DNA from: Ruminococcaceae bacterium UBA1244
GTDB taxonomy: Bacteria; Bacillota; Clostridia; Oscillospirales; Acutalibacteraceae
Direction: 5' to 3'
Assembly (NCBI GenBank): GCA_002308635.1
Contig: DBWG01000109.1
Span: forward strand, 13,652 to 27,558
Length of the DNA stretch: 13,907 nt
Both the position numbers and the translations under genes were made by a program. Below the pieces are notes generated by a model. It saw nothing but the letters and a program-made list of their open reading frames with translations, had not been told where the DNA came from and did not search any database. Of the stretch, positions 13,846 to 13,907 are shown piece by piece. Position 1 is the first letter of the stretch. Each line of letters starts with the position of its first letter.

Positions 13846-13866
13846 TTTTAAAAGCAAAGTGATTTT
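13833..13866 (+). repeat. 17-base tandem duplication over the thrS stop codon
   Basis: AAAAGCAAAGTAATTTT (13833-13849) is followed directly by AAAAGCAAAGTGATTTT (13850-13866), differing at one base. The first copy contains the thrS stop TAA (13843-13845). It looks like a recent slippage-type duplication; it does not change the protein. Confidence 0.8.
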
Positions 13867-13880
13867 CGGCAAGCTCAACA

Positions 13881-13904
13881 GAAAAGTTTTGATCAAACTT
13901 TTTC
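13881..13904 (+). terminator. terminator-like hairpin downstream of thrS
   Basis: AAAAGTTT (13882-13889) pairs with AAACTTTT (13895-13902) around a TGATC loop, with a T-run inside the 3' arm and TCAAA after it. The stem is AU-rich and has no separate U tract before the window ends, so termination is uncertain. The motif also looks like a dispersed intergenic repeat; only a genome-wide count would tell. Confidence 0.45.
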
Positions 13905-13907
13905 AAA

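Noticed and set aside
1..13907. CRISPR array, phage, transposon or defence island
   Set aside because: No regularly spaced repeats, transposase, integrase or known defence motifs were found in any frame; the genes read as ordinary chromosomal units.

Overview
The window looks like chromosomal DNA of a Gram-positive gut or rumen anaerobe, most likely a Ruminococcus or close Oscillospiraceae relative. This is inferred from strong AGGAGG ribosome binding sites, sigma-A promoters with 17-bp spacers, a T-box leader on thrS, clostridial-type protein sequences, and surface proteins with CBM26-like and cohesin-like modules. No search could be run, so the genus is an inference. No phage, transposon, CRISPR array, tRNA or rRNA was seen.

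Layout. (1) 1-764, minus: the N-terminal 254 codons of leuB (3-isopropylmalate dehydrogenase), cut by the window edge, with its own near-consensus promoter. (2) 929-2806, minus: a lipoprotein esterase of the Fes/IroE/feruloyl-esterase type with a C-terminal starch-binding-like module. Divergent to it, 3069-4160, plus: a lipoprotein with an acidic Ser/Glu repeat stalk and an unrecognised C-terminal domain. (3) 4202-4855, minus: a secreted, membrane-anchored protein with a cohesin-like beta-sandwich, convergent with the previous gene across one hairpin. (4) 5093-5680 and 5777-7045, plus: two separately terminated genes, a conserved Clostridia protein of unknown role and a zinc-ribbon protein of unknown role. 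(5) 7089-10097, minus: a 1002-residue P-type cation ATPase of the CtpE-like type with an unusually long membrane C-terminus. (6) 10309-11427/11430, minus: a lipoprotein serine hydrolase of the beta-lactamase/PBP4* type. (7) 11576-11850, a tRNA-Thr T-box leader, followed by thrS (threonyl-tRNA synthetase, 11899-13845).

Almost every gene is its own transcription unit. Each has a recognisable promoter and most end in a hairpin-plus-U terminator, so the window reads as a string of monocistronic genes rather than an operon. Four of the nine genes encode exported, cell-surface proteins, which fits an envelope and carbohydrate-handling neighbourhood. The only regulatory circuit directly legible is the T-box: uncharged tRNA-Thr should stabilise the antiterminator and allow thrS expression.

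I do not see a clear new defence or mobile system. The best candidates for something undescribed are the esterase/CBM26-like fusion with its divergent stalked lipoprotein, the membrane-anchored cohesin-like protein, and the C-terminally extended P-type ATPase with altered ion-site motifs.
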